From JAYZVT01 sp050248375 (lineage in GTDB: Bacteria; Pseudomonadota; Alphaproteobacteria; Rhizobiales; Methyloligellaceae): 20,446 bases of DNA. The DNA lies in contig JBFWSL010000034.1 of the NCBI GenBank assembly GCA_050248375.1, positions 1 to 20,446 on the forward strand, read 5' to 3'. A program made the position numbers and the translations under genes. The notes under the pieces were generated by a model, which had not been told where the DNA came from, did not search any database, and was given only the letters and a program-made list of their open reading frames with translations. Each line of letters begins with the position of its first letter. Within the stretch, counting starts at the first letter, position 1. This document shows, in pieces, positions 1 through 8,705 of the stretch.

Positions 1-912
1 TGTCTTGATGGCGAGTTCCGCATGTTCGCGGGCGACATCGCGCGCTTCGCCCTCGATGGAATCCCCGAGCACCTGGGGCCGGTAGCCGAGGCGCTCCGCC
101 TCCCTGGCGGCGGCCTCCAGCGCCTGCGCGGGGCGGGCGACCAGTTCGAAGCGGGTATGCGCGAAAAGGGGGCTGGAGGGGTCCGGCGTCTCGTTCGCGT
201 CGCTGGAGAGGGCCGCGGTCACGGAAGAGGGCACCGCGACCTTGCGCCGCTCGATGATGGCGCGGGCATCGGCCAGGGTGGTCGGGTCTCCCACGGTGGG
301 ACCGGAACCGATGGCCGAGGGGTCGTCGTTGGGCACGTCCGAGATGGCGAGCGTGAGGACGGGCGCGGGCGCCGCGGCGAGGGCCAGCCGTCCGCCCTTG
401 ATGCGGGAGAGGTGCTTGCGCACGCAGTTGATCTCGCCGATGGTCGCGCCCGACTTGAGCAGCGCCCGGTTGGCGGCCTGCTTTTCCTCCAGCGTCACGC
501 CCTCCGCCGGCGCGATCCACAGCGCCGAGGCGCCGCCGGTCAGGAGCACCAGCACGAGATCGTCCTTGCCGGCAGAGGCGGCCAGCTCCAGCGCGCGCGC
601 GGCGGCCCGGGCGCTGTTGGCATCGGGGACCGGGTGGCCCGCCTCCATCAGCTCGATGCTGCGGGTCGGCAGACCGAAACCCGTGCGGGTGACGCCGAGG
701 CCGGTGATGCGATCCTCGCCCGGCTTGCCGAGATAATGCGCTTCGGCAGCCTGCAGCATGGCCGAGGTGCCCTTGCCGGAGGCGATGACGATGAGGCGTC
801 CCTTCGGCGGCACCGGAGGCAGATGGGCGGCGAGACAGTGCCGGGGCAGGGCGGAGCGCACCGCGCTGTCATACAGGGCCATCAGCTTGCGGCGGGTCTC
901 GGTGTCGGTCAT
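1..912 (-). CDS. Glycerate 2-kinase (GckA/TtuD, MOFRL family), 3' end outside window
   Basis: This family phosphorylates D-glycerate to 2-phosphoglycerate in the cytoplasm, linking serine-cycle, glyoxylate or tartrate metabolism to glycolysis. 304 residues are visible from the ATG at 912. GKG lies at 46-48 (lysine 47 is at the place of the catalytic lysine), then LLTGGASAL at 123-131, INCVRKHLSRIKGG at 161-174 and SDVPNDDPSAIGSGPTVGDP at 191-210. These are the signature blocks of the family, which is usually a little over 400 residues, so the C-terminal MOFRL domain lies beyond the edge. The start codon overlaps the stop of the upstream permease gene as ATGA, implying translational coupling. 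Some family members were once annotated as hydroxypyruvate reductase (TtuD); the kinase activity is the better supported one. The family call is firm; the physiological pathway is not shown by the sequence. Confidence 0.93.
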   Translation of the reverse strand, partial: MTDTETRRKLMALYDSAVRSALPRHCLAAHLPPVPPKGRLIVIASGKGTSAMLQAAEAHYLGKPGEDRITGLGVTRTGFGLPTRSIELMEAGHPVPDANSARAAARALELAASAGKDDLVLVLLTGGASALWIAPAEGVTLEEKQAANRALLKSGATIGEINCVRKHLSRIKGGRLALAAAPAPVLTLAISDVPNDDPSAIGSGPTVGDPTTLADARAIIERRKVAVPSSVTAALSSDANETPDPSSPLFAHTRFELVARPAQALEAAAREAERLGYRPQVLGDSIEGEARDVAREHAELAIKT

Positions 913-1862
913 TTGGCCTCGGAGAGGGGGTCGGCTGCGGGACGGCCGAGATAGATGCCGGCGAGGATCAGCAGACCGCCCCAGATTTGCCACTGCGATA
1001 GCGCTTCGCCGAACAAAAGCCAAGCGAGCAGGGCCGCGGCCAGAGCTTCCATGAACAGCACCAGCGAGGAGAAGACGGCGGGCAGGTGTCCGAGGGAATA
1101 GGCGGTGAGGCCCTGCCCGCCGATCTGGGAGACGAAGGCGAGCGCCACCAGCGCGCCGAGACCGCCGAGGGTCTGGGGCAGCATCTGCTGCTCGAAGGTT
1201 GCCGCGACGGCGAAAAGCAGAAGCGTGGTGACAACGGCGGGGTAGAACATCACTTCCGCCGAGGTGAAGCTGCGCCGGGCCAGCGAAACTGCCAGGAAAT
1301 AGGCGCCGAAGAAGCAGGCGGTGACCAGCCCGAAGATGTCGCCCTGCACGTTGCCGGGGTCGAAGCGGGCGCTGGAGCCGACCAGCAGGCTGGCCCCGGC
1401 GCAGCCGGCCAGCACGCCGAGGGCAATGCGCCTGGTGACGCGTTCCTTCAGCACCAGCCAGGCGCCGAGAGCCACGATCAGGTTGGACATCACCGCCAGC
1501 AGAGTGGCGTTGGCGATGGTCGTGTTCATGATGGCGAGGTGCCAGAAGAACAGGTCGCCAGCGAAGAAGACGCCGATGAGCAGCACGAGTTTCCAGTTCT
1601 CGCGCAGGCGGATGGGCGCGCGCACGGCTTTCGCCCGGCGGCGCGGGCTGCGCTCGAAGGCCAGCCACAGGGCGAGGACCGGCAGGGCCAGCGCCATGCG
1701 CCAGAAGGCGCTGGTGTAAGGCCCCACGTCCGCCAGCCGCACGAAGACGGGCGAGGCGCCCATGCCGACGGCGCCGGCCACAAGGGCCGCGAGCGGCAGC
1801 AACGGAATGAGCCGCGCCCTGGAGGACGCTCTGCTTGGCAAAGGCAAGTTGGCCTGGCTCAT
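909..1862 (-). CDS. EamA-type (DMT superfamily) inner-membrane permease
   Basis: A 317-residue protein with about ten hydrophobic segments arranged as two EamA repeats (roughly 20-160 and 175-305), the usual drug/metabolite transporter plan and length. Family features include the first-repeat SPVFVRLADVGPYTSAFWRM region (about 37-56), the end-of-repeat block around 120-143 (ATLLAVMSN then LVLKE), and the second-repeat SSLVLFMEALAAALLAWLLF block (265-284). The ATG at 1862 was chosen because the longer in-frame extension is low-complexity and runs across the divergent gene's start; no strong ribosome-binding site is visible. Its stop overlaps the glycerate kinase start by 4 bp, so the two are probably one operon and the substrate may be a small organic acid or related metabolite. 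That substrate is inference only, since EamA proteins cannot be assigned substrates by sequence. Confidence 0.9.
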   Translation of the reverse strand: MSQANLPLPSRASSRARLIPLLPLAALVAGAVGMGASPVFVRLADVGPYTSAFWRMALALPVLALWLAFERSPRRRAKAVRAPIRLRENWKLVLLIGVFFAGDLFFWHLAIMNTTIANATLLAVMSNLIVALGAWLVLKERVTRRIALGVLAGCAGASLLVGSSARFDPGNVQGDIFGLVTACFFGAYFLAVSLARRSFTSAEVMFYPAVVTTLLLFAVAATFEQQMLPQTLGGLGALVALAFVSQIGGQGLTAYSLGHLPAVFSSLVLFMEALAAALLAWLLFGEALSQWQIWGGLLILAGIYLGRPAADPLSEAK

Positions 1863-1923
1863 GGGTGCCCGTGTGACTGGCTGTCGCTGGTGCCCGGTGG
1901 GGGCCGCAACTATAGTGCAGGCC
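1863..1923. promoter_or_regulatory. Short divergent intergenic region; possible leaderless start for the amidohydrolase gene
   Basis: Only 61 bp separate the divergent EamA and amidohydrolase starts. On the plus strand TATAGT sits at 1911-1916, 7 bp before the ATG at 1924, with no purine-rich ribosome-binding site between. If it is a -10 element, transcription would begin at or next to the ATG and the mRNA would be leaderless. No convincing -35 hexamer was found, so this is weak. Confidence 0.25.
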
Positions 1924-2787
1924 ATGCTCGAACGGCCACAGGGAGTGTCGGGGGAAGTCCCCGGGGAACCGGTTCCCCCGCCTTTCATACGGCTGCCCGG
2001 CGATCCCGCGCGAGGCGTCATGGTCCTCTGCGACCATGCCAGCAACGCGCTGCCGCCGGGCTATGGGACGCTGGGACTGCCGCCCGAACAGTTCCAGCGG
2101 CACATCGCCTATGACATCGGCGCGGAAGGCGTGGCGCGGCGGCTGGCGGCAAGGCTGGAGGCGCCGGCGGTGCTGAACTGCTGGTCCCGGCTGCTGATCG
2201 ACCCGAACCGGGGCACCGACGATCCGACCCTGGTCATGCAGCTATCCGACGGCGCCGTGGTGCCGGGAAACGCGGGCCTGAGCGAGGCGGAGCGGGCGCG
2301 CCGGATCGCCCTGTTCCATGAGCCGTATCACCGGGCCATCGCCGAGAGCCTTGCCGAGGGACTGGCGGCGGGCAGGCCGCCTGTGATCCTGTCGGTACAT
2401 TCCTTCACGCCGGCGTGGAAAGGCGAGCCAAGGCCCTGGCATATTGCGCTGCTGTGGGACAAGGACCCGCGGATGGTCAGGCCGCTGCTGGCGGAACTGG
2501 CCCGCGACAAGACGCTGGTGGTGGGCGAGAACGAGCCCTACACGGGCAAGCTCAGGAACGATTGCCTCTACCGGCATGGCACGCAGCGGGGCCTGGCGCA
2601 TGCACTGATCGAGATCCGGCAGGACCTCATCGCCAGCGAGGCCGGCCAGACCGAATGGGCGGACCGGCTGGCCAAGGCGGTGGAAACTGTGCTTGCCTCC
2701 CAGGCGGACGGCGAACTTCACACGGTCCGCTTCTTCGGGTCGCATACCGACAAGGGACCGCAAACGACGGCCGAGGACATGACATGA
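1924..2787 (+). CDS. N-formylglutamate amidohydrolase family protein
   Basis: A 287-residue protein of the FGase family, whose characterised member HutG hydrolyses N-formyl-L-glutamate to glutamate and formate. Visible family blocks are CDHASN (36-41), RHIAYDIGAEGVARRLA (59-75), SRLLIDPNR (88-96), VHSFTPAWKG (158-167), GENEPYTG (201-208) and HALIEIRQDL (226-235); the histidines and acidic residues in them are the expected metal and substrate ligands. The ATG at 1924 removes an unrelated N-terminal extension that runs into the divergent gene. The stop overlaps the next start as ATGA, so the protein is probably co-translated with DUF1244. No other histidine-utilisation gene is nearby, so a role in histidine breakdown is not supported and the true substrate may be another N-acyl or N-formyl amino acid. 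Confidence 0.88.
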   Translation: MLERPQGVSGEVPGEPVPPPFIRLPGDPARGVMVLCDHASNALPPGYGTLGLPPEQFQRHIAYDIGAEGVARRLAARLEAPAVLNCWSRLLIDPNRGTDDPTLVMQLSDGAVVPGNAGLSEAERARRIALFHEPYHRAIAESLAEGLAAGRPPVILSVHSFTPAWKGEPRPWHIALLWDKDPRMVRPLLAELARDKTLVVGENEPYTGKLRNDCLYRHGTQRGLAHALIEIRQDLIASEAGQTEWADRLAKAVETVLASQADGELHTVRFFGSHTDKGPQTTAEDMT

Positions 2788-3092
2788 GCAAGATCGACAA
2801 GCAGACGCAGCAGGAGCTGGAGGCGGCGGTGTTCCGGCGCCTGGTCGGCCATCTGCGCGGGCGCACCGACGTGCAGAACATCGACCTGATGAACCTGGCG
2901 GGCTTCTGCCGCAACTGTCTCTCCAACTGGTATATGGACGCGGCCAAGGAGCACGGCCTTGCGCTCACCAAGGAGGAGTCGCGCGAGATCGTCTACGGCA
3001 TGCCCTATGACGAATGGAAAGCGAAGCATCAGCGCGAGGCGAGCGGCGCGCAGCAGGCCGTCTTCGAGAAGGCGCGGCCAAAAGAGCATTAA
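2784..3092 (+). CDS. DUF1244 family protein
   Basis: A 102-residue soluble protein of unknown biochemical function. It matches the DUF1244 signature throughout: AAVFRRLVGHLRGRTDVQNI (14-33), DLMNLAGFCRNCLSNWY (34-50, with two cysteines in CRNC) and SREIVYGMPYDEWKAKHQ (66-83). The compact all-helical character and CxxC-like pair suggest a metal- or cofactor-binding or protein-interaction role, but this is inference. The start overlaps the amidohydrolase stop by 4 bp (ATGA). GapR follows 171 bp later in the same direction. The family assignment is secure, the function is not known. Confidence 0.93.
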   Translation: MSKIDKQTQQELEAAVFRRLVGHLRGRTDVQNIDLMNLAGFCRNCLSNWYMDAAKEHGLALTKEESREIVYGMPYDEWKAKHQREASGAQQAVFEKARPKEH

Positions 3093-3263
3093 AAGGCTTC
3101 GATTGTGGCCGTTGTGCCACGGCTGGGGAAAGCCGGGATAACTCGGGTGCGCGCCTTGCCGTGCTTCCGGCGCCCGGCCTAACTTGTGCCCGGCGGCGGG
3201 GCGGCACGCGGATGCGCGGACGCGGACGGCGCAGTACACATCAAATCGGTTCAGGCCAATCCC
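3093..3263 (+). promoter_or_regulatory. Upstream region of gapR with a weak sigma-70-like pair
   Basis: This 171-bp gap carries a small hairpin at 3105-3120 (GTGGC and GCCAC arms) 12 bases past the DUF1244 stop, without a T-run. A weak promoter-like pair, TTGCCG at 3156-3161 and TAACTT at 3180-3185 (18-bp spacer), lies upstream of gapR. GapR therefore probably has its own promoter, but the hexamers are poor and the exact site is uncertain. Confidence 0.25.
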
Positions 3264-3533
3264 ATGTCCATTGCAGAGAACATTCCTTCCGACGCCAGTT
3301 CACCGGTTTCCCACGACCAGTTGCGCACCATCGTCGAGCGTATCGAACGGCTCGAGGAGGAGAAGGCGGCCATCGCGGGGGATATCAAGGAAGTCTACTC
3401 CGAGGCGAAGGCCAACGGCTTCGACATCAAGACGCTGCGGGTGGTGGTGCGGCTGCGCAAGCAGGACGCCAACGAGCGCCAGGAACACGAGGCGATCCTC
3501 GCCACCTACATGCACGCGCTGGGCATGGTCTGA
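3264..3533 (+). CDS. gapR: GapR (DUF2312) nucleoid-associated protein
   Basis: An 89-residue protein with the DUF2312 core: QLRTIVERIERLEEEKAAIA (19-38), GDIKEVYSEAKANGFDIKTL (39-58) and RVVVRLRKQDANERQEHEAI (59-78). In Caulobacter crescentus GapR of this size is an alphaproteobacterial nucleoid protein that clamps overtwisted, AT-rich DNA ahead of replication and transcription and assists type II topoisomerases. The long N-terminal helix with alternating acidic and basic residues and the conserved AKANGFD turn match that protein closely. The ATG at 3264 gives the standard family length; only a weak ribosome-binding site is visible. It follows the amidohydrolase/DUF1244 pair after a 171-bp gap and probably has its own promoter. 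Function is transferred from the homologue and was not tested here. Confidence 0.92.
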   Translation: MSIAENIPSDASSPVSHDQLRTIVERIERLEEEKAAIAGDIKEVYSEAKANGFDIKTLRVVVRLRKQDANERQEHEAILATYMHALGMV

Positions 3534-3811
3534 GATAGCAGCCGTCCGCGATCAAAGGCACGCGCTAAGAGTCCGTCTCGCTCGATATCCGGCTACAGAC
3601 GCGAAACCCCGGGGTTCCTTGTCCGCCTTAGGACCCGGGGTCCATAGGCTACATCGCGGGAAACCGAACAGCGGCCCCAGGCCGGGGTCTCTTTCCTCAT
3701 GGGTGCCGGGGTTCGCTGATGCCGGTCAGGCATCCCGGGCCGGGTCCGCAGAGCGACAGGGCTTGAGCATGATCTTGCCGGCCAAGCGATTCCACCTGGC
3801 CGGATGATGCG
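3534..3811. repeat. Gene-free stretch of decayed GC-rich palindromes
   Basis: There is no credible gene in this 278-bp convergent gap. It holds several short dyads: AACCCC/GGGGTT at 3605-3616, GGACCC/GGGTCC at 3631-3643, GATGCC/GGCATC at 3718-3734, and GGCCGGGGTCT-like fragments around 3682-3692. The words CCCCGG, GGCCGGGGTC and GCCGGGGTT recall the intact inverted repeat at 11522-11645, so this looks like a degenerate relative or several decayed copies. It may also serve as a two-way transcription barrier between gapR and the DUF882 gene. Confidence 0.5.
3778..3803 (-). terminator. Hairpin just downstream of the DUF882 gene
   Basis: A perfect 7-bp stem CCGGCCA/TGGCCGG (3778-3784 with 3797-3803, 12-nt loop) begins 8 bases beyond the DUF882 stop on the minus strand. 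No T-run follows, so it could be a processing or Rho-assisted 3' end rather than an intrinsic terminator. Confidence 0.4.
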
Positions 3812-5188
3812 CTAGCGGGCGAAACCGAGGCCGGAGGCGGTGGAGCCGGCGGAGGAATATCCGCCCGACATGGAGGCGTGGCGCGGGCTGTCGCCGCCGG
3901 AGGCGATCAGGCGGCCGGCCGGATCCTTGAGATGCGCCCTGGCGACCGCGATGGCGGGCACGGCGGTGTCGCCGCCGAAGCTGCCGGCAAGCTGCAGGGC
4001 CGGAGCGGTCATCAGGTCGGCTGTCTTGACGAAGGCCGGCGGAGCCATGGCCGCGATGGCGTCATAGGCGCCAATGTCGGGCGCGGAAACCATGCGGAAG
4101 ACGAAGGGCTCGTGGCTGAGCTCCTCCGGGTGCTCGTAGTCCTCGAGCGCCTGCTCGACCGCATCGGCCTCGGGGATGGCGGCTCCCGGGGTAACCGGCG
4201 CCTTCGGCGCGGCCTCGGCCTCATGCGCCCTGGCGTTGGCCTCCAGCGCCGCGGTCACCTTGCGGTCGATCGCGGCGGCCAGGCCCGCCGGGCGCTTGTC
4301 CTTGGGGATCGACGCGGTCACGTCGCTGTCTTCCCGCTTCTTCTTCCAGGGCAGGCTGTCAGGCACGAAGCTGGCCATGACGACCTTGCGGGAGATGTCC
4401 TTGTCGGCGACGGCCTTGTCCACGAGGCTGTCGAGCTTTTTCTTCTCGTTCTCGTCAGCCATGGCCACCCGGGTGTCCTGCTTTCCGTCGTCTTCCCTCG
4501 CCTTGGTCCTGGCGGCGGCGACCTGGGTGCGGCCCTCGCGCATGATCGCGGCCATTTCCTGGTCGGGGATGCGCGGCCAGTGGCGCACGTTTCCGGTATC
4601 CACATGGACGAAGGGCAGGCCGGAGGTCGGATAGTAGCCCACGCCGCCCGCCTTCATGACCAGCGCGGAATTGCGCAGGGTCTTCACGTCGACGTCCGGG
4701 AAGTGGATGTCGGCGGCCTTGCCGACGACATGCTGGCTGAACTTGGCCTGTCCGCCGCCGGCACGGCGCATGCGCTCGTTGGTGGTGGCGGAACGGTAGC
4801 CGGAGACGAGGTGAACGGGCTCCTTGGAGCCGAGGTCGGTATGAAGCTGCCAGACGATATCAATCAGCTCGGGGTCCATCTCGGTCGGCTCGTTGCGCCG
4901 CCAGTCCCGCATGATGTGATTGATCTGCTTCATGGCGTCGGAGACGTATTTGCCGTCCTTCTTGTAGGTGACGGTCAGGGTCTCCTTGGTATGGATATTG
5001 TAGAAGCTGAGGGTGCGTTCATCCGCGGCCGACCCGGCGCGGGGGGCGGCGATGGCGCACAGCAGGAGGCATACGCTGAATGCCAGCGTCCGGCGCGCAG
5101 CAAAAATCGCTGATTTCCCCAAGAGTCCCCGTTCCCGTCCAGCTTTCGCCGCCCCGCGCCTGCAGTGCCCAAGAGGGCGGGGCATCAT
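3812..5188 (-). CDS. Secreted DUF882 (peptidase M15-like, YcbK/MepK-type) protein with long C-terminal extension
   Basis: A 458-residue exported protein. A hydrophobic signal segment covers about 33-55 (TLAFSVCLLLCAIAAP, then AGSAADE). The DUF882/M15 domain spans about 57-215 and shows SGYR (129-132), SQHVVGKAADIHF (151-163, with H153 and D160) and FVHVDTG (193-199, H195), the zinc-ligand pattern of DD-carboxypeptidase-fold enzymes that cleave peptidoglycan crosslinks, as in E. coli MepK/YcbK. Residues from about 216 on form an Ala/Lys/Glu-rich then low-complexity tail absent from short family members. It is the last of three minus-strand genes, after an L,D-transpeptidase, consistent with cutting and making 3-3 crosslinks. 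ATGs at 5188 and 5185 are both possible and a TTG at 5122 would leave a more typical signal peptide, so the start is uncertain. Confidence 0.85.
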   Translation of the reverse strand: MMPRPLGHCRRGAAKAGRERGLLGKSAIFAARRTLAFSVCLLLCAIAAPRAGSAADERTLSFYNIHTKETLTVTYKKDGKYVSDAMKQINHIMRDWRRNEPTEMDPELIDIVWQLHTDLGSKEPVHLVSGYRSATTNERMRRAGGGQAKFSQHVVGKAADIHFPDVDVKTLRNSALVMKAGGVGYYPTSGLPFVHVDTGNVRHWPRIPDQEMAAIMREGRTQVAAARTKAREDDGKQDTRVAMADENEKKKLDSLVDKAVADKDISRKVVMASFVPDSLPWKKKREDSDVTASIPKDKRPAGLAAAIDRKVTAALEANARAHEAEAAPKAPVTPGAAIPEADAVEQALEDYEHPEELSHEPFVFRMVSAPDIGAYDAIAAMAPPAFVKTADLMTAPALQLAGSFGGDTAVPAIAVARAHLKDPAGRLIASGGDSPRHASMSGGYSSAGSTASGLGFAR

Positions 5189-5275
5189 CCCGAAACGCAG
5201 TTTACAGGCGTTTACGATGTGGGTGGGATGATTGACCCCACATCCTTAAGAGAATGTAACCCTGTAAATTGGGGG
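5189..5275 (-). promoter_or_regulatory. Operator-like repeats upstream of the DUF882 gene
   Basis: On the plus strand GTTTAC occurs at 5200-5205 and again at 5210-5215, exactly one helical turn apart. The core TTTACAGG (5201-5208) recurs as its exact reverse complement CCTGTAAA at 5261-5268. This stretch is more AT-rich than its surroundings and lies directly before the DUF882 start. The arrangement resembles binding sites for a transcription factor dimer; no known regulator is assigned. Confidence 0.4.
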
Positions 5276-5319
5276 AAAACAAGGCGACTCCCGGCCCTGG
5301 CGGGATCTCGCCCGCCGGG
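5276..5319 (-). terminator. Probable terminator after the L,D-transpeptidase gene
   Basis: Arms GGCGGG (5299-5304) and CCCGCC (5311-5316) form a perfect stem around a 6-nt loop. CCC at 5295-5297 extends it against GGG at 5317-5319 with one bulged base. Reading on the minus strand, TTGTTTT follows a few bases later (5283-5277). A second small hairpin (GTCCG/CGGAC, 5346-5360) spans the stop codon and is followed by GGGGTTTT. Confidence 0.5.
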
Positions 5320-5350
5320 ACCGGTGCCGGATTGTGGAAAACCCCGTCCG

Positions 5351-7009
5351 TCAGTCGGACAGAGCCGCCATGATACGGTTGTCGTGGCCGTATATGTCGT
5401 TGAAATATTTAACTTTCCCGTCGGAACCGACTTCCGCGGTGAAGTAGGTGATGTGCACGGGCACCTTATGCTCGAGCTGGATCGGGGTGTGGTTGCCGGA
5501 TTTCACCACTCCCTGGATGCGACTCATTGGCCAGCCGCCGTCACTGCTGAGCAGCAGCTCGGCGAATTTCAGCGGGTCGCGGACACGCATGCAGCCGTGG
5601 CTGTAGGTGCGCACCGTCTGGTTGAAGAGCTGCCGCGATGAGGTGTCGTGCATGTAGACGTCGTGCTTGTTCGGGAACATGAACTTGACGACGCCCAGCA
5701 CGTTCGGGCCGCCCGGCGGCTGGTAGATGTGGAACTTGCGTATGTCCACCTTGTCCCAGTTCACCGTGCTCGGGTCGATCTGCCGACCGTTATACTTGAT
5801 CTCGATGTTGTTGCGCGCGACCCAGCGGGGGTTGCCCTGGCGGTAGCTTGTGAACCAGCCGCTGCCGGTCTCGCTGCGGCGGCGCAGGTTGGGCAGGATT
5901 TCCTCGACCTTGATGGAGTTCGGCACGTTCCAGTAGGGGTTGAACTCGATGCGCTCCATCTCGTCGCTGAAGATCGGCGTCTTGGTCTCCGCCTTGCCGA
6001 CGACGACCCGCTCGGTGTGGACGACCTTGCCGTCCTTCAGCACGCGGAAGACGAATTCCGGCACGTTGACGCGGACCTGCATCCCGTCGGTATCGTCGGG
6101 AATCCAGCGCCAGCGCTCCATATTGGCCAGAATGGTCTTCACCCGGTCCTTGGGGCGGGCGTTGATGGCGTTGCGGGTCGACGGTCCGAAAACGGCGTCC
6201 GGCTTCAGGCCGCGCGATGCCTGGAATTCCTTCACCGCATCGGCCAGCGCATCGTCATAAATTTCCGGGCTGGCATTCTTGGGCGATTCAAGGCTGAGGC
6301 GTTCGCGCAGCACTGCTACACTCGAGTGCTTGGTACCGGGCTTGAGCACCGGACCTTCGGGCACCACGATCTGCTTCTTCGTCTCGCCGCCGGTGACTTC
6401 CATCAGGCGCTTGCGCAGGGCCTCGAACTGCGGGTGCCGGGGCTGGTAGCCGCGCAGGACCTCCGCCGGATCGGCGGCCGACGCGACCTTCTCCATGACG
6501 TCATGGGGATCGGGCAGATGCAGGGTCGGGTCGAGGCTGCCGCCAAGCTTCTGAGGCTCCAGGCGTCCGCCGCGGGCATGATTCGCGTAGGCGATCGCCG
6601 AACGGCTCAGCTTGAGTTCCGCATCCGCCAGCCATTCCGCCGGATAGGGCCTGGACGGGTCCGGCGCCGATTCCGCGGGCACCGCGTAGTCCGCCGCGCG
6701 CAGGCCGTATTCGCCGGCACGCGCGAATTCCTTGATAATGGAGCGGGCCTTTTCGTTCAGGCCCTTTTCGTCCACCCACACCGGAACGTTTTCATGTTCG
6801 GTATAGAATTCGACGAGGGTGCCGATCTCATCCTTGTCGCGCTCGCTCGGCGACTTCAGCTTGGCGGCCAGCCGCTTCTGGACTTCAAGCTTGACGGCAT
6901 CCAGGCGCAGGATCAGTTGCTCGGGCGCACCCGGCTCGACCGCAAGGGCCGGCGCCGAAAGGGACGTGCCGATGATCAGACCGTACGCAATACACTTAAA
7001 CAGCCTCAT
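5351..7009 (-). CDS. Murein L,D-transpeptidase, YcbB/LdtD-like
   Basis: A 552-residue exported enzyme that makes 3-3 (mDAP-mDAP) crosslinks in peptidoglycan or attaches substrates to it. A signal peptide covers about 1-23 (LIIGTSLSAPALA). An N-terminal scaffold domain follows (about 60-205), then a PG_binding_1 helical domain (about 225-285, with VAVLRERLSLE and DAVKEFQASRGLKPDAVFG) and a YkuD catalytic domain (about 310-525). The active-site block reads MHDTSS (453-458), then TYSHGCMRV (468-476), with catalytic Cys473 and His471. This order and size match the YcbB group rather than the short ErfK group. The start at 7009 is supported by GGGAGG just upstream. It lies 187 bp after the sigma-54 regulator and 162 bp before DUF882 on the same strand, so the cluster concerns cell-wall remodelling. 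Confidence 0.95.
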   Translation of the reverse strand: MRLFKCIAYGLIIGTSLSAPALAVEPGAPEQLILRLDAVKLEVQKRLAAKLKSPSERDKDEIGTLVEFYTEHENVPVWVDEKGLNEKARSIIKEFARAGEYGLRAADYAVPAESAPDPSRPYPAEWLADAELKLSRSAIAYANHARGGRLEPQKLGGSLDPTLHLPDPHDVMEKVASAADPAEVLRGYQPRHPQFEALRKRLMEVTGGETKKQIVVPEGPVLKPGTKHSSVAVLRERLSLESPKNASPEIYDDALADAVKEFQASRGLKPDAVFGPSTRNAINARPKDRVKTILANMERWRWIPDDTDGMQVRVNVPEFVFRVLKDGKVVHTERVVVGKAETKTPIFSDEMERIEFNPYWNVPNSIKVEEILPNLRRRSETGSGWFTSYRQGNPRWVARNNIEIKYNGRQIDPSTVNWDKVDIRKFHIYQPPGGPNVLGVVKFMFPNKHDVYMHDTSSRQLFNQTVRTYSHGCMRVRDPLKFAELLLSSDGGWPMSRIQGVVKSGNHTPIQLEHKVPVHITYFTAEVGSDGKVKYFNDIYGHDNRIMAALSD

Positions 7010-7158
7010 TCAATCCTCCCGCTAGAAAGGCCTCGGTACGCGGGGCGTCACACGCGATTCCCGCGATTCGTGGAACCTAGCGCGCTGCATGTGCGAAGGC
7101 CATAAGGCCGCGGCCGGACAGAGACGGATTTGAACGGGCGAATCGTCTTTTTTGAATC

Positions 7159-7196
7159 GAGTGTTGCATTCGCGCACTCATTCCGAATGCGAGCAC

Positions 7197-7198
<2 letters not shown>
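7159..7198 (-). terminator. Stem-loop overlapping the stop codon of the sigma-54 regulator
   Basis: Arms GCATTCG (7166-7172) and CGAATGC (7184-7190) give a 7-bp stem with an 11-nt loop. GAGTG (7159-7163) and CACTC (7194-7198) close an outer stem across a small internal loop. The outer arm includes most of the stop codon. Downstream on the minus strand comes an A-run rather than a T-run, so it is not a classic intrinsic terminator; it could stabilise the mRNA 3' end or act in the leader of the next gene. Confidence 0.4.

Positions 7199-8705
<1,507 letters not shown>

Noticed and set aside
1924..2787. Naming the amidohydrolase hutG
   Set aside because: The family matches, but no histidine-utilisation genes are nearby, so the specific name is not justified.
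5246..5260. CtrA-like TTAA...TAAC site upstream of DUF882
   Set aside because: The second half-site is mismatched and the spacing is not the 7 bp of the CtrA consensus.
5648..7105. Plus-strand open frame opposite the L,D-transpeptidase
   Set aside because: Antisense shadow with no motif; the minus-strand frame has the complete SHGC active site.
7085..7110. Possible sigma-54 -24/-12 promoter upstream of the L,D-transpeptidase (TGGCC...TGC on the minus strand)
   Set aside because: The GG-to-GC spacing is one base too long and the flanking bases do not fit TGGCAC-N5-TTGC.
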